Assembly (NCBI GenBank): GCA_945867235.1
Contig: CAMBHS010000009.1
Location: 1-38,991 of the forward strand
DNA: 38,991 nucleotides
Origin: Akkermansia muciniphila
Lineage (GTDB): Bacteria > Verrucomicrobiota > Verrucomicrobiia > Limisphaerales > SXQI01
Direction of reading: 5' to 3'
Positions 18,082 to 27,600 of this stretch are shown here, piece by piece. A program made the translations under genes and the position numbers. Below the pieces are notes generated by a model. The model had not been told where the DNA came from, did not search any database, and worked only from the letters and a program-made list of their open reading frames with translations. Every line of letters begins with the position of its first letter. The stretch's first letter is position 1.

Positions 18082-18336
18082 ATTACGAAACAAACGGTCG
18101 CCGACCAGATTGCCGCGTATCTTCATCACGAGATGACGCCCGCGCAGTTGGTGGACTGGGCCAAGAACGCCTTGATGGACGGTGAGCTTGACGAACGCGA
18201 TGCGAAGACGATTTCATTCGTGATCGCCCGTCTTGGGGTTGCGGATGTCCGTGCTTTCGGGCTGTCGTGGGAAGACTGCGAAGCGGTGCTCCGCGAGCTT
18301 GGTTTCGCACCCCGCGTGGAAGTCGTGGCTGCGTGA
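18082..18336 (+). CDS. Small conserved-type protein of unknown function (LVDWA...ADVRAFGLSWEDCE); 5' end uncertain (track start 18133)
   Basis: Open in frame from stop TAG at 18064; ITKQTVADQIAAYLHHEMTPAQLVDWAKNALMDGELDERDAKTISFVIARLGVADVRAFGLSWEDCEAVLRELGF. No ATG/GTG/TTG in frame before 18133. Confidence 0.6.
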   Translation: MTKQTVADQIAAYLHHEMTPAQLVDWAKNALMDGELDERDAKTISFVIARLGVADVRAFGLSWEDCEAVLRELGFAPRVEVVAA

Positions 18337-18473
18337 AGTCCAAACCCATCCTCGATGAAATCGACACGGTGCTGGCGGGGCACTACGGGTTCACGGCGGA
18401 GGAGTTGGATTTCATCCTGAACTACGACATCAAATACCGCCTCGGCCGCAACATGCGAAGTGAGGGAGAATGA
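18333..18473 (+). CDS. 46-aa small ORF resembling the extreme C-terminus of Eco57I-type (type IIG) methyltransferases
   Basis: GTG 18333 overlaps previous TGA (GTGA); KSKPILDEIDTVLAGHYGFTAEELDFILNYDIKYRLGRNMRSEGE. Confidence 0.5.
   Translation: MKSKPILDEIDTVLAGHYGFTAEELDFILNYDIKYRLGRNMRSEGE
18354..18450 (+). repeat. Direct repeat copy 1 (partner 18944-19041)
   Basis: Hand alignment: about 8 mismatches plus one single-base indel over ~97 bp. Confidence 0.9.
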
Positions 18474-18742
18474 AACCAATCCGTTTTTCACCGCACGCCG
18501 AAGGCAATCTAGTGGTGCGTGAGATTCCTCGCGCCGAAGCGGAGGCAACGATTCGCCAACCCATGCTCAGTGAACCGGCACGCCCACCACGCGAGATTGT
18601 GAGCCGAGTTTATTCTGATACAGTAACCGGTGAGACGATGCTCTTGCGGGCGGTCATTGAAGAGACGGCACACGAAATTGTCGTGGTCACGCTTTACAAG
18701 ACATCGAAATTGAAAAAATATCTGCCGAAGGAAACGCTATGA
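18470..18742 (+). CDS. DUF4258-like protein (candidate RelE-like toxin)
   Basis: ATGA overlap with previous ORF; IRFSPHAEGNLVVREIPRAEAEATIRQP...EIVVVTLYKTSKLKKYL. Confidence 0.7.
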   Translation: MKPIRFSPHAEGNLVVREIPRAEAEATIRQPMLSEPARPPREIVSRVYSDTVTGETMLLRAVIEETAHEIVVVTLYKTSKLKKYLPKETL

Positions 18743-18939
18743 AAGTGGAATACGATCCGCAAACTGACACGCTCACGATTACACTCCGTGAGGCTCGCAT
18801 TCGTGAAAGCGATGAGGTTCGTCCCGGCGTCATCGCCGATTTCGGATATGACGGCGGCATCGTGCGCTTCGAAGTGCTCGACGCTTCGAAAGTAGTGGAT
18901 CGCACGCGCGAAATACAGTTCGCGCTTGCAGAAAAGTAA
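18739..18939 (+). CDS. DUF2283-like protein (candidate antitoxin)
   Basis: ATGA overlap; MKVEYDPQTDTLTITLREARIRESDEVRPGVIADFGYDGGIVRFEVLDASKVV. Confidence 0.75.
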   Translation: MKVEYDPQTDTLTITLREARIRESDEVRPGVIADFGYDGGIVRFEVLDASKVVDRTREIQFALAEK

Positions 18940-19064
18940 TGACGATGAAAATCGACACATTGCTCGCGCGGCACTATGGGTTCACGGAGGAGGAGTTGGA
19001 TTTTATCCTGAACTACGACATCAAATACCGCCTCGGGCGCAGCACCGAAGCCGAGGAGGAGTAA
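18939..19064 (+). CDS. 41-aa second copy of the methylase-tail-like small ORF
   Basis: TAATG overlap with previous stop; MTMKIDTLLARHYGFTEEELDFILNYDIKYRLGRSTEAEEE; too short for the supplied track. Confidence 0.5.
   Translation: MTMKIDTLLARHYGFTEEELDFILNYDIKYRLGRSTEAEEE
18944..19041 (+). repeat. Direct repeat copy 2 (partner 18354-18450)
   Basis: See copy 1; includes ggcacta(t/c)gggttcacgg(a/c)ggaggagttggatt(t/c)...atcctgaactacgacatcaaataccgcctcgg. Confidence 0.9.
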
Positions 19065-19067
19065 GCT

Positions 19068-19172
19068 GGCGCGCGGCGTTTACGCCGCTTCGCCAAACGC
19101 ACTCCGAACGACGTCTGTTTCTCCACGCGCATCGGAACATCGCTTCTTAAAGCGGCGCAAATGCCGCACGCC
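19068..19172. repeat. Twin-hairpin inverted-repeat element (BIME/MITE-like)
   Basis: Left GGCGCGCGGCGTTTACGCCGCTT (19068-19090) versus reverse complement of right AAGCGGCGCAAATGCCGCACGCC (19150-19172): 20/23 match; each arm is itself a hairpin (GCGGCG-TTTA-CGCCGC; GCGGC-GCAAAT-GCCGC). Confidence 0.75.
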
Positions 19173-19229
19173 TGAAGCCGGGCGGAATGAGGATTGCACG
19201 AAAATGGGTTTTGCGTGATGGTTCATGCC

Positions 19230-19541
19230 ATGAGCGTCGCCGATTTGCCGATCCAGATTGACCGCGAGAAGATCGCGGAGTTCTGCCGTGCTCGGGGCAT
19301 CCGCAAGATGAGCCTGTTCGGTTCGGTGTTGCGCGATGACTTCGATCCGGCACGCAGCGACGTGGACGTGCTGGCGGAGTTCGAACCGGACGCGTTGAAG
19401 GGGGTGGGGTTTCGTTACTTCGGCTATGGCGAGGCACTGGCCGCCATCATCGGTCGCAAGGTGGATTTTTGTTCGCGCCTCAACAAATACATTGAAGCGG
19501 CGGTGCGGCGGGAAGCGATTCCGATCTATGAGCGCGCATGA
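19230..19541 (+). CDS. MntA-like minimal nucleotidyltransferase (antitoxin-type)
   Basis: MSLFGSVLRDDFDPARSDVDVLAEFEPD motif (GSxxRxDF...SDxDxL). Confidence 0.85.
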   Translation: MSVADLPIQIDREKIAEFCRARGIRKMSLFGSVLRDDFDPARSDVDVLAEFEPDALKGVGFRYFGYGEALAAIIGRKVDFCSRLNKYIEAAVRREAIPIYERA

Positions 19542-19599
19542 CCCGCAAGTGACGTTGCGGCAGATGCAGGACGCGATCCGCCGCCGGAAGAGGGATTGA
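19528..19599 (+). pseudogene. Truncated HepT/HEPN-like ORF remnant (23 aa)
   Basis: ATG overlapping the MntA stop; MSAHDPQVTLRQMQDAIRRRKRD* resembles the HepT N-terminus and stops abruptly. Confidence 0.45.
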
Positions 19600-19747
19600 C
19601 CCTCCGGGAGATCACGGCATGACCCGGCGCAATGTGAGGATTCTAGGAAAAAGACACAAAACCCGATGAATCAGCCGACCCAGCACACCTTGTGCAAGCG
19701 ACAATTGTTTTGCCGGATGGGCTGGGGACAGTAGGGTGTGCATTCGT

Positions 19748-21193
19748 ATGCATCCTCTTGCAGAGTTAGATCGAACCCATGTTTGGCATCCTTTCACCCA
19801 GATGCAGGAATGGTTAGGGCAGGAGCCCATCGTGATCACTTCTGGCGAGGGTGCTTGTCTGCATGACGCCCATGGCAACACCTATCTCGATGCGAATTCA
19901 TCGATCTGGACCAATTTACACGGGCATCGCCATCCCGTTCTGGATCAGGCCTTGCAGGAACAAGTTCACAAAATCGCTCACTCCTCGTTTCTTGGTCTCT
20001 CTAATGAACCCGCCGCACAATTAGCCGGGGAATTAGTGCGATTAGCAAACCCTGCGAATCTAGCCCAATCCGTCGGCGAGCAGGCGGCGTTAACCAAGGT
20101 TTTTTATTCGGACGACGGTTCGACGGCAATGGAAGTCGCGCTGAAGCAGGCGTATCAATTTGCCAAACGAAGTGGCTTGGCTGAGACACCCCGATTCTTG
20201 TCGTTGGAGGGAGCCTACCACGGGGACACCCTCGGAGCCGTGAGCCTTGGACAGATTGATTTATTCCACAAAAGTTACGAAGGAATGCTGTTTCCGAAGG
20301 ATTACGTGATGAGTCCTTACTGCTATCGGTGTCCCTATAATCGTGCCAAACCGGATCGTGCCGATGCACGAAGTTATCGAGTCTGTCATTGGGAGTGTGT
20401 GGAACAGGTGGAAAAAGCGTGTGCCAAAAAAATGACCCAAGGGGAGCCTTACGCCGCCATGGTAGTCGAACCCGGACTGCAAGGGGCGGCAGGGATGATT
20501 CCCCAGCCGGAAGGTTGGTTGGAAAGAATCAGCAAAATTCTTAAATCCCAAGGCACTCAACTCATTGCGGATGAAGTCATGACAGGCTTCGGCAGGGCGA
20601 CGGAGCCGAAGTCGAATGATGGGGTCCCCCATTGGTTCGCCTCCCATGCCGCTGGGGTTCAGCCCGATTTTCTGGTTCTGGCAAAGGGATTAACGGGAGG
20701 GTATCTGCCGATGGCGGCAACCTTGACAACACAACGTGTTTTTGACGCATTTCTTGGACAATACGACGAATTTAAGACGTTTTTTCATGGACATAGTTTT
20801 ACCGGCAACGCCCTCGGAAGCGCCTTGGGGCTTGCCAATGTGAAACTTTTGGAGAACAAAGCAACACAGCACCAACGGGAGATCGTGGCAGAAACACTAC
20901 GAGCCGGATCAAAAGCCCTGTGGGAACTGCCGCAGGTCGGGGATATTAGGCAATGTGGTTTGGTGCTTGCGGTGGAACTGGTGAAGGACTGGCAAACCCG
21001 AGAACCCTTTGCCTTGGAGGAACGTGCGGGTATCAGGGTCTGTGCGGCACTTACCCGTCGGGGGGTGCTCACCCGGCCCATCGGCAATGTGCTGGTGATC
21101 ATGCCTCCGTATTGCTCCACCAAGGCGCAGGTGCAAAAAATGTTGATCGCCCTCCATGAATCGTTAGACGAGGTTTTTTCAACATCTGCCTGA
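19748..21193 (+). CDS. bioA: Adenosylmethionine-8-amino-7-oxononanoate aminotransferase
   Basis: LDRTHVWHPFTQMQEW, DANSSIWTNLHGHRHP, ADEVMTGFGR, LAKGLTGGYLPMAATL. Confidence 0.93.
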   Translation: MHPLAELDRTHVWHPFTQMQEWLGQEPIVITSGEGACLHDAHGNTYLDANSSIWTNLHGHRHPVLDQALQEQVHKIAHSSFLGLSNEPAAQLAGELVRLANPANLAQSVGEQAALTKVFYSDDGSTAMEVALKQAYQFAKRSGLAETPRFLSLEGAYHGDTLGAVSLGQIDLFHKSYEGMLFPKDYVMSPYCYRCPYNRAKPDRADARSYRVCHWECVEQVEKACAKKMTQGEPYAAMVVEPGLQGAAGMIPQPEGWLERISKILKSQGTQLIADEVMTGFGRATEPKSNDGVPHWFASHAAGVQPDFLVLAKGLTGGYLPMAATLTTQRVFDAFLGQYDEFKTFFHGHSFTGNALGSALGLANVKLLENKATQHQREIVAETLRAGSKALWELPQVGDIRQCGLVLAVELVKDWQTREPFALEERAGIRVCAALTRRGVLTRPIGNVLVIMPPYCSTKAQVQKMLIALHESLDEVFSTSA

Positions 21194-21319
21194 TTCCAAA
21201 GAAATATGAAAAAACATTGAAACAAAACCGCCCTCTCCGGAGTCTATGCCTGTATCAACACACTGTGGGCTTCGAGCTGAAGCCATTTATATATTGTATT
21301 TTATTTTGTGAGGAATCAG

Positions 21320-21529
21320 ATGGAAACGGAAGAAGTTTTGGCGGTTGAAGTGATGAAACGATTGGGTTTGAGTTGGGTGAATGGCGTTTATTACGCCGAC
21401 GTCCATCTGCGAGGCGGATCTACGGGGGTTTCCGTGGCATTGCATGGTGCTCGCACGCTCAAGCAGGCCATGGCGGCGTTGCCTGCGTTCAGTCAAGTGG
21501 AAGCAAAACTGTCCACAACGGTTTCCTGA
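21320..21529 (+). CDS. Small hypothetical protein
   Basis: METEEVLAVEVMKRLGLSWVNGVYYADVHLRGGSTGVSVALHGARTLKQAMAALPAFSQ; ORF in an otherwise noncoding gap. Confidence 0.45.
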   Translation: METEEVLAVEVMKRLGLSWVNGVYYADVHLRGGSTGVSVALHGARTLKQAMAALPAFSQVEAKLSTTVS

Positions 21530-21602
21530 GATTCTTGATTAGTAAATAACCCCATTTTTTCGGTGGCTTGTTGTGGTCGTGGCGATGCGTTAGTGTGAGG
21601 GA

Positions 21603-22694
21603 GTGATTTACGATGCGGCTTTAGATCAGTTGCTCCAGAAAATTTGGGACGGTGGGCGGATTGAGCCTGTTGAGGCATTAAGGTTGCACCCCTTGCCTCT
21701 CGCAGAGTTGGGGGCTCTCGCGGATCGGCGCAGATGTTTGGCAAAGGCTCAAGATTACGACGGTAAAGGCAATCAAATCGTCACCTATATCGTGGATCGG
21801 AACGTGAACTACACGAACGTCTGCAATGTGTATTGCAAGTTTTGTGCTTTTTACAGGACCGAGAAGGATGCAGATGCCTACGTCATCACGCATGATGAAA
21901 TCACGAAAAAAATTGAGGAAACCGTCGCTCTCGGGGGCACGCAAATCTTGATGCAAGGGGGGCATCATCCCAAGCTCTCGTTCCAATGGTATCTTGACCT
22001 TCTGGGGCACATTAAATCCAAATTTCCAGATGTGAACATTCACGGATTCAGCCCGAGTGAGTTCATCCATTTCCAAGAGGTTTTTGCCCAACCCGTAGAA
22101 GAAATAATCCGCGAGTTTGTGAAAGCCGGTCTCGGTTCTATTCCCGGCGGAGGGGGTGAGATTCTGGTGGATCGAGTCAGAAAAAAAATTGCCCCGCTCA
22201 AAGCGATGAGCGACGAGTGGTTGGGAGTCATGGATACGGCTCATCGCCTTGGTTTAGCCTCCACCGCCACGATGATGTTTGGGCATGTGGAAACACTGGA
22301 AGATCGGATCGAGCATCTCGATCGTGTGCGCCGGCAACAAGATTCCTCCCGTGGGTTTACAGCGTTCATCGCTTGGACTTTTCAACCGGATAACACCAAG
22401 TTGAAAGCCCCGACGGTGGGATCGCACGAGTATCTTCGGATGCAGGCTCTGAGTCGGATTTATCTCGATAACGTGCCGAACATCCAAAGTTCATGGGTCA
22501 CGCAAGGCTTGGAAATTGGTCAGGTTGCCTTGAAATATGGGGCAAACGACCTCGGCAGTATCATGATCGAAGAGAATGTCGTTTCGCAGGCAGGCACCAC
22601 ATTCAAAATGGATGTCGCCGACATGCGCCGGTTGATCGGAGACTGTGGTTACGAGGCAAAACAACGAGATAACTGGTACCACTTGTTGAATTGA
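21603..22694 (+). CDS. mqnC: Cyclic dehypoxanthinyl futalosine synthase, radical SAM (futalosine menaquinone pathway)
   Basis: NVNYTNVCNVYCKFCAFYRTEKDADAYV; LMQGGHHPKLSFQWYLDLL; HGFSPSEFIHF; GLGSIPGGGGEILVDRVR. Confidence 0.93.
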   Translation: MIYDAALDQLLQKIWDGGRIEPVEALRLHPLPLAELGALADRRRCLAKAQDYDGKGNQIVTYIVDRNVNYTNVCNVYCKFCAFYRTEKDADAYVITHDEITKKIEETVALGGTQILMQGGHHPKLSFQWYLDLLGHIKSKFPDVNIHGFSPSEFIHFQEVFAQPVEEIIREFVKAGLGSIPGGGGEILVDRVRKKIAPLKAMSDEWLGVMDTAHRLGLASTATMMFGHVETLEDRIEHLDRVRRQQDSSRGFTAFIAWTFQPDNTKLKAPTVGSHEYLRMQALSRIYLDNVPNIQSSWVTQGLEIGQVALKYGANDLGSIMIEENVVSQAGTTFKMDVADMRRLIGDCGYEAKQRDNWYHLLN

Positions 22695-22789
22695 GGTTGA
22701 ACTTCCTAAGGAGGAGGTGTGTGTAAAAAGTTCATACAGGGCAGGTGGCTAACCCGGCTTCCGAGCAGCGAGCGAACCCGACATGATTT

Positions 22790-23224
22790 TTGAAATACGT
22801 TGCCAAGCCTAGTTTGGGTGTTATCTTTTTATCAGTGGGAAAAATCAGAACACTGATCGTAGTGCTACTGGCTCTGGCTTGGGTGCCACTCACGTTTCAT
22901 TGCCGAATTGAGGCACTTCCCGGATTTGAAATCCTCCGTTGCTCCACAGATGAGGAAAGTTCGACCCAATCCGGAGATCCTTGTGACGAGGCCGTTTGCT
23001 GTGCTGTTGAGGAGGTCACGTATCATTCCCTTCGCCCCCAAGAAATCGCACCCTTGGTTTTTGTTCCTATCCTTGTAGTAGATATTTTATTCGTAGCGGA
23101 GAACCCCCTTAAAGATGAGGTTCAGCCGAGTGACGGCACTTCGGCACCTCCAGAATTGCCAGCATCGTGGAGGTTTTTCACACGCACCGCAGTTTCTGTC
23201 CGGGCTCCCTCACCTGTTTGCTGA
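22790..23224 (+). CDS. Small membrane/secreted Cys-rich hypothetical protein heading the efflux cluster
   Basis: Hydrophobic N-terminus, RCSTDEESSTQSGDPCDEAVCCAVEE; located just upstream of the RND genes. Confidence 0.5.
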   Translation: MKYVAKPSLGVIFLSVGKIRTLIVVLLALAWVPLTFHCRIEALPGFEILRCSTDEESSTQSGDPCDEAVCCAVEEVTYHSLRPQEIAPLVFVPILVVDILFVAENPLKDEVQPSDGTSAPPELPASWRFFTRTAVSVRAPSPVC

Positions 23225-23331
23225 TCAGTCCTCGACTTCCCTTGAGGGCTTCCCCCGTTTCTACAAGCGCACCCTCGCGCCTTTAGCCCCCGTTCTGCCG
23301 TGGTTTTTCCTATCTCTACCGTGATTCGATT

Positions 23332-24648
23332 ATGAACAAGACATTTTTTTGGAGCGCTTCGTTGACTGTCGCAGTGCTCACAGGTTGGGTTGACTCTGCC
23401 TACGGACAAAGCACCGAGGCTCCCGTATCGCGCGCCCTTGCAGCATTGATTGCGGAGGCATGGGAGAAAAATCCCGAGTTGGAATTTTATCGACAAGAAA
23501 TCGCTGCCGCAAAAACGGAGCGCAAACTCACGGGAAGTTGGAACAACCCCGAGCTTTCCACAACGCTCGGGCAAAAATCCGTTGGCAATAGCGGAATCGC
23601 GAATGAAGGCATCGCGTGGTCAGTCAGTTTAAGTCAACCCATCGAATGGCCAGGACGTGTCGAGTTGAGAAAAGCGATCGCCAACCACCAGATCAACCTA
23701 GCAGAACTGGGTTATTCCAAATTCAAATCAATATTGAGGTCCCGCGCCCATCTTTACAGTTACCAACTGTTAGGGGCGCAGGAGCGGGCGGCAGCGGCGA
23801 AAGAGGTCGCAGAACGACTTCAACAATTACGTGAAGTTCTGGTGCAGCGCGAACCTGCGGGTCTGACCCCGATGCTCGAAACGCGCATTATCGAAGCCAC
23901 ACAACTGACGCTCCGACGGAAATCCGGTGAGGCCGAATTACTCGCACAGATGGCAATGCTCAATCTGAATCAATTGCGCGGAACACCTTGGACTCAACCC
24001 GTCATCGTCGAACAGACCCGCTTGACCTTCAATCCTGCACCCGAAACCGTGATCCTGCTCAAGGCGGCGCAAACGAACAATTTCGAGTTGCAGATGCGTC
24101 GGGTGGAATTGGAGCAACAAGGGTTCAAGGTTTCGCTGGCTCTGAAAGAAAACTATTCATCCTTCACGGTGGGGCCTTACCTTTCCAAGGATACCTTGAA
24201 GGAAAGAGAGCAACAGATCGGGGTCGCGCTTTCCATACCCATCCCGTTGTGGAAAGGATCGAAAGGCAGTGTGGACATCGCCACCGCCCGGCAGAAACAA
24301 GCGGAAACATCCTTGCACATTTCTCAACGTGAAGTTGAAAAACAAATCCTAGAGAGATCGACCGTTTATAGAACCAAGCTTGCAGAAATGGCGCTGTGGC
24401 AACCTGATTCTGTTGAACAATTCCGAGCGGCGGCGGCAATGGCGGATCGCCATTACCGGCTTGGGGCGGTGGCGATCGCAACTTATGTCGAATTACAAAA
24501 GCAATACCTGGAAGCCATCGAAGCGTTATTGGCTACCCAACAGGAGGCACTTGAGGCAGGTCAGGAGTTGCAATCGTTAACCGGTCTGGAGTTTGGTGTG
24601 GCGACGTTTACTGCTAAAACCGAACCTAAAAGCACTGGGAAACTATGA
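23332..24648 (+). CDS. TolC/CzcC-family outer membrane efflux protein
   Basis: Signal peptide; NPELEFYRQEIAAAKTERKLTGSWNNPELSTTLGQ; LSQPIEWPGRVELRKAIA; C-terminal second repeat. Confidence 0.88.
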   Translation: MNKTFFWSASLTVAVLTGWVDSAYGQSTEAPVSRALAALIAEAWEKNPELEFYRQEIAAAKTERKLTGSWNNPELSTTLGQKSVGNSGIANEGIAWSVSLSQPIEWPGRVELRKAIANHQINLAELGYSKFKSILRSRAHLYSYQLLGAQERAAAAKEVAERLQQLREVLVQREPAGLTPMLETRIIEATQLTLRRKSGEAELLAQMAMLNLNQLRGTPWTQPVIVEQTRLTFNPAPETVILLKAAQTNNFELQMRRVELEQQGFKVSLALKENYSSFTVGPYLSKDTLKEREQQIGVALSIPIPLWKGSKGSVDIATARQKQAETSLHISQREVEKQILERSTVYRTKLAEMALWQPDSVEQFRAAAAMADRHYRLGAVAIATYVELQKQYLEAIEALLATQQEALEAGQELQSLTGLEFGVATFTAKTEPKSTGKL

Positions 24649-27600
24649 TCCAACGCGTTCTAGAATTTGCACTGGGTCATCGAGCATTTGTCCTCTTGGT
24701 CACGTTGGGAATTGCCATCGCGGGCACTTGGTCCGCGATGCACCTGCCGATCGACGCTGTTCCCAATATCACCGGGGTTCAGGTTCAGATTAACACCGAG
24801 ATCGCTGCGTTGGCGGCTGAAGAATCGGAGAAACTCGTGACCCAGCCGATCGAGCTTGCGATGGCGGGTCTCCCGGGGATGGACGACATGCGATCCGTGA
24901 CCAAGTTTGGGTTGTCGCAAGTGACGCTTAATTTCAAGGATGGAACGGAGATCTATCGCGCCCGGCAGCTTGTCACCGAGCGGCTACAAGGGGTGTTGGA
25001 TCGTTTGCCGGTTGGCTCCTCACCGAAGCTTGCACCTAACAGCGACGGTCTTGGGGAAATACTTTATTACAATGTCCGGTATAAAGAAGGCACGACCAAC
25101 AAGCCCCCTACCGAGATGGAGCAACTCATAGCGTTGCGGGAAATGCAGACTTATCTCATCAAGCCGTTATTGCTCACCGTGCCGGGAATCGCAGAAATTA
25201 ATGAAACGGGTGGATACCAAAAACAATTTGTTATCCAACCCAAACCCGAGGCTCTCGAGGCGATCGGGATGACGTTCGACGAATTGGCTGAACTGGTTTC
25301 GCAAAATGTCGAGAATTCAGGCGGCGGCATCATCAATCGGGGAGGACAACAACTCACGATTCGATCGGTGAGTCGCGTTGCCAACATCGAGGACCTAGCC
25401 AATCTCCCTGTCAAATTCGGCGCGGGCATCAAACCGCTGCGGGTGAAGGATGTGGCGGAAGTGAAAATAGGGACTAAATTTAGAACCGGTGCCGCCACGA
25501 TTGATGGACGTGAAACGGTCATTGGTACCACCATGATGCTCGCAGGGCAAAATAGCAGGGAGCTGACGGAGCGGGTGAAAGCGAGGCTGGCGGACATTCA
25601 AACGAAACTCCCCAGCGGTGTCGAAATTCAAATCATTTATGACCGCTCGCAACTCATTGATCGGGCTATCACCACGGTTAAAAAAAACCTGTTTGAAGGG
25701 GCTCTATTCGTTGTGGTGCTTTTGTTAGTTCTGCTCGGAAACTGGCGGGCCGCGATCATCGTGACCACCGCGATTCCGCTCTCATTCCTGTTTGCACTGA
25801 CAGGTATGGTGCAGGGAAACATTTCTGGCAACCTGATGAGTCTCGGGGCGATCGATTTTGGTCTGATCATCGATGGAGCCGTTGTCATTGTAGATAATAT
25901 TGTCCGACAACTGGGCCAGCAACAGCACCAACGGGGGCGGCCATTGACGGATGGCGAACGAAAATCGGTTATCATCTCCGCAAGCCAACAGGTCGGCAGG
26001 CCGATGTTTTTTGGTGTCGTGATCATCACCGTGGTTTACCTCCCGATCCTCGCCTTGACGGGCATTGAGGGAAAAATGTTTCACCCCATGGCACTGACGG
26101 TCATGTTCGCGCTCGTCGGGGCTCTCGTGCTTGCATTTACGACAATCCCGGTTCTCTGTTTCATGTTATTGCGTGGAACGATCCGAGAAACTGAAAGCGT
26201 GATCCTTCAAATGTCGAAGCGGATTTATGAGCCGATCCTTTCGGTGGCCATTCGCTTTCGGTGGATGGTGGTATTCTCTGCGTCGATTCTTTTTCTGGGG
26301 TCACTCTGGCTTTTTTCCAGACTGGGTGCGGAGTTTGTGCCCAAGCTCGACGAGGGATCGATCACCTTGATGCTCTACAAACCGGTCGGTATGAACATCG
26401 AGGAATCCCTACGAACCGATATCGAAGTCTCGAAAAAGTTGGCGCAAGATTTTCCTGAGATCACCCGCGTGTTCTCCCGCATCGGCACCAGCGAAGTTGC
26501 GTCGGATCCAATGCCTCCCAATGAAAGTGATCTTTATATTTCCTATAAACCGCTCAGTGAGTGGTCAAAAACGAAGGGACGCCCGAAAAATAAAGCCGAG
26601 TTGATCGAGCAGATTGATGCGACGATAAAACAGGTGAATTCCGATTATAATGTGCTCATGGCTCAACCGATCGAGATGCGTGTGAATGAAATGCTTGAAG
26701 GAACCAAGTCGGATCTGGCTGTAAAAATATTTGGCGAGGACTTTGAAGTTCTCGAAAAGATTGCAGGTCAGATCAAAGAGATTCTTGAAAAGGTGCCGGG
26801 CGTTGCGCAGGTCGAATTTGAAACGGAGAGTCAAACACCCCAGCTACAAATCAATGTCAAACGTGAGGCTCTGCAACGCCATGGTCTGCAAGCCGCCTCG
26901 GTTAATCGCACGATTCACGCCGCTCTCGCCGGAAAGTTTTCCGGAACCATCGTTGAAGGGAACAAGAATTTTGACATCGTGGTCAGAATGCCGGAGGAGC
27001 TCCGAGGTGATTTGGAACATATCAAAAAGTTGCCCGTGCGTGTGGGTGAAACAGGCCTTGTTCCACTCGGAACATTAGTCGATTTTTCCACGATTGATTC
27101 GTTTGAGCCCATTCAACATGACGATGGACATCGTCGATCGGCCTTGATGGTGAATCTAAAGACTAGGGACTTAGAAGGGTTTGTGCTTGAGGCCCAGAAA
27201 CGCATCGAGGCTCAGGTGAAACTCCCCGAGAATTACATGGTCGAATTTGGAGGCCAGTATAAAAACCTGCAAGAAGCCCGATCAAGGCTCACGGTCATCG
27301 TGCCGTTGGCTTTGGCGTTTATTTTTATTCTGATCTACATGGCCTTGGGCTCGGTAACGCGAACGCTCATGGTTTTCTCGGGCATCCCTCTGGCCGTCAC
27401 GGGTGGCGTTTTTGCGCTTTGGATTCGGGATATGCCGTTCAGCATTACCGCCGCAGTCGGATTCATCGCACTGAGCGGCGTGGCCGTTTTGAATGGGCTG
27501 GTGTTGGTGGCCTATTTCAACCAGTTACAAAAAGATTCCAAATCCATCCAGTCCGTCGTGCTCGAAGGTTCAGTGACTCGGTTGCGACCCGTGTTGATGA

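Noticed and set aside
18333-19064. CRISPR-like repeat arrangement
   Set aside because: Only two long direct repeats flanking coding sequence; no regularly spaced short repeats anywhere in the window.
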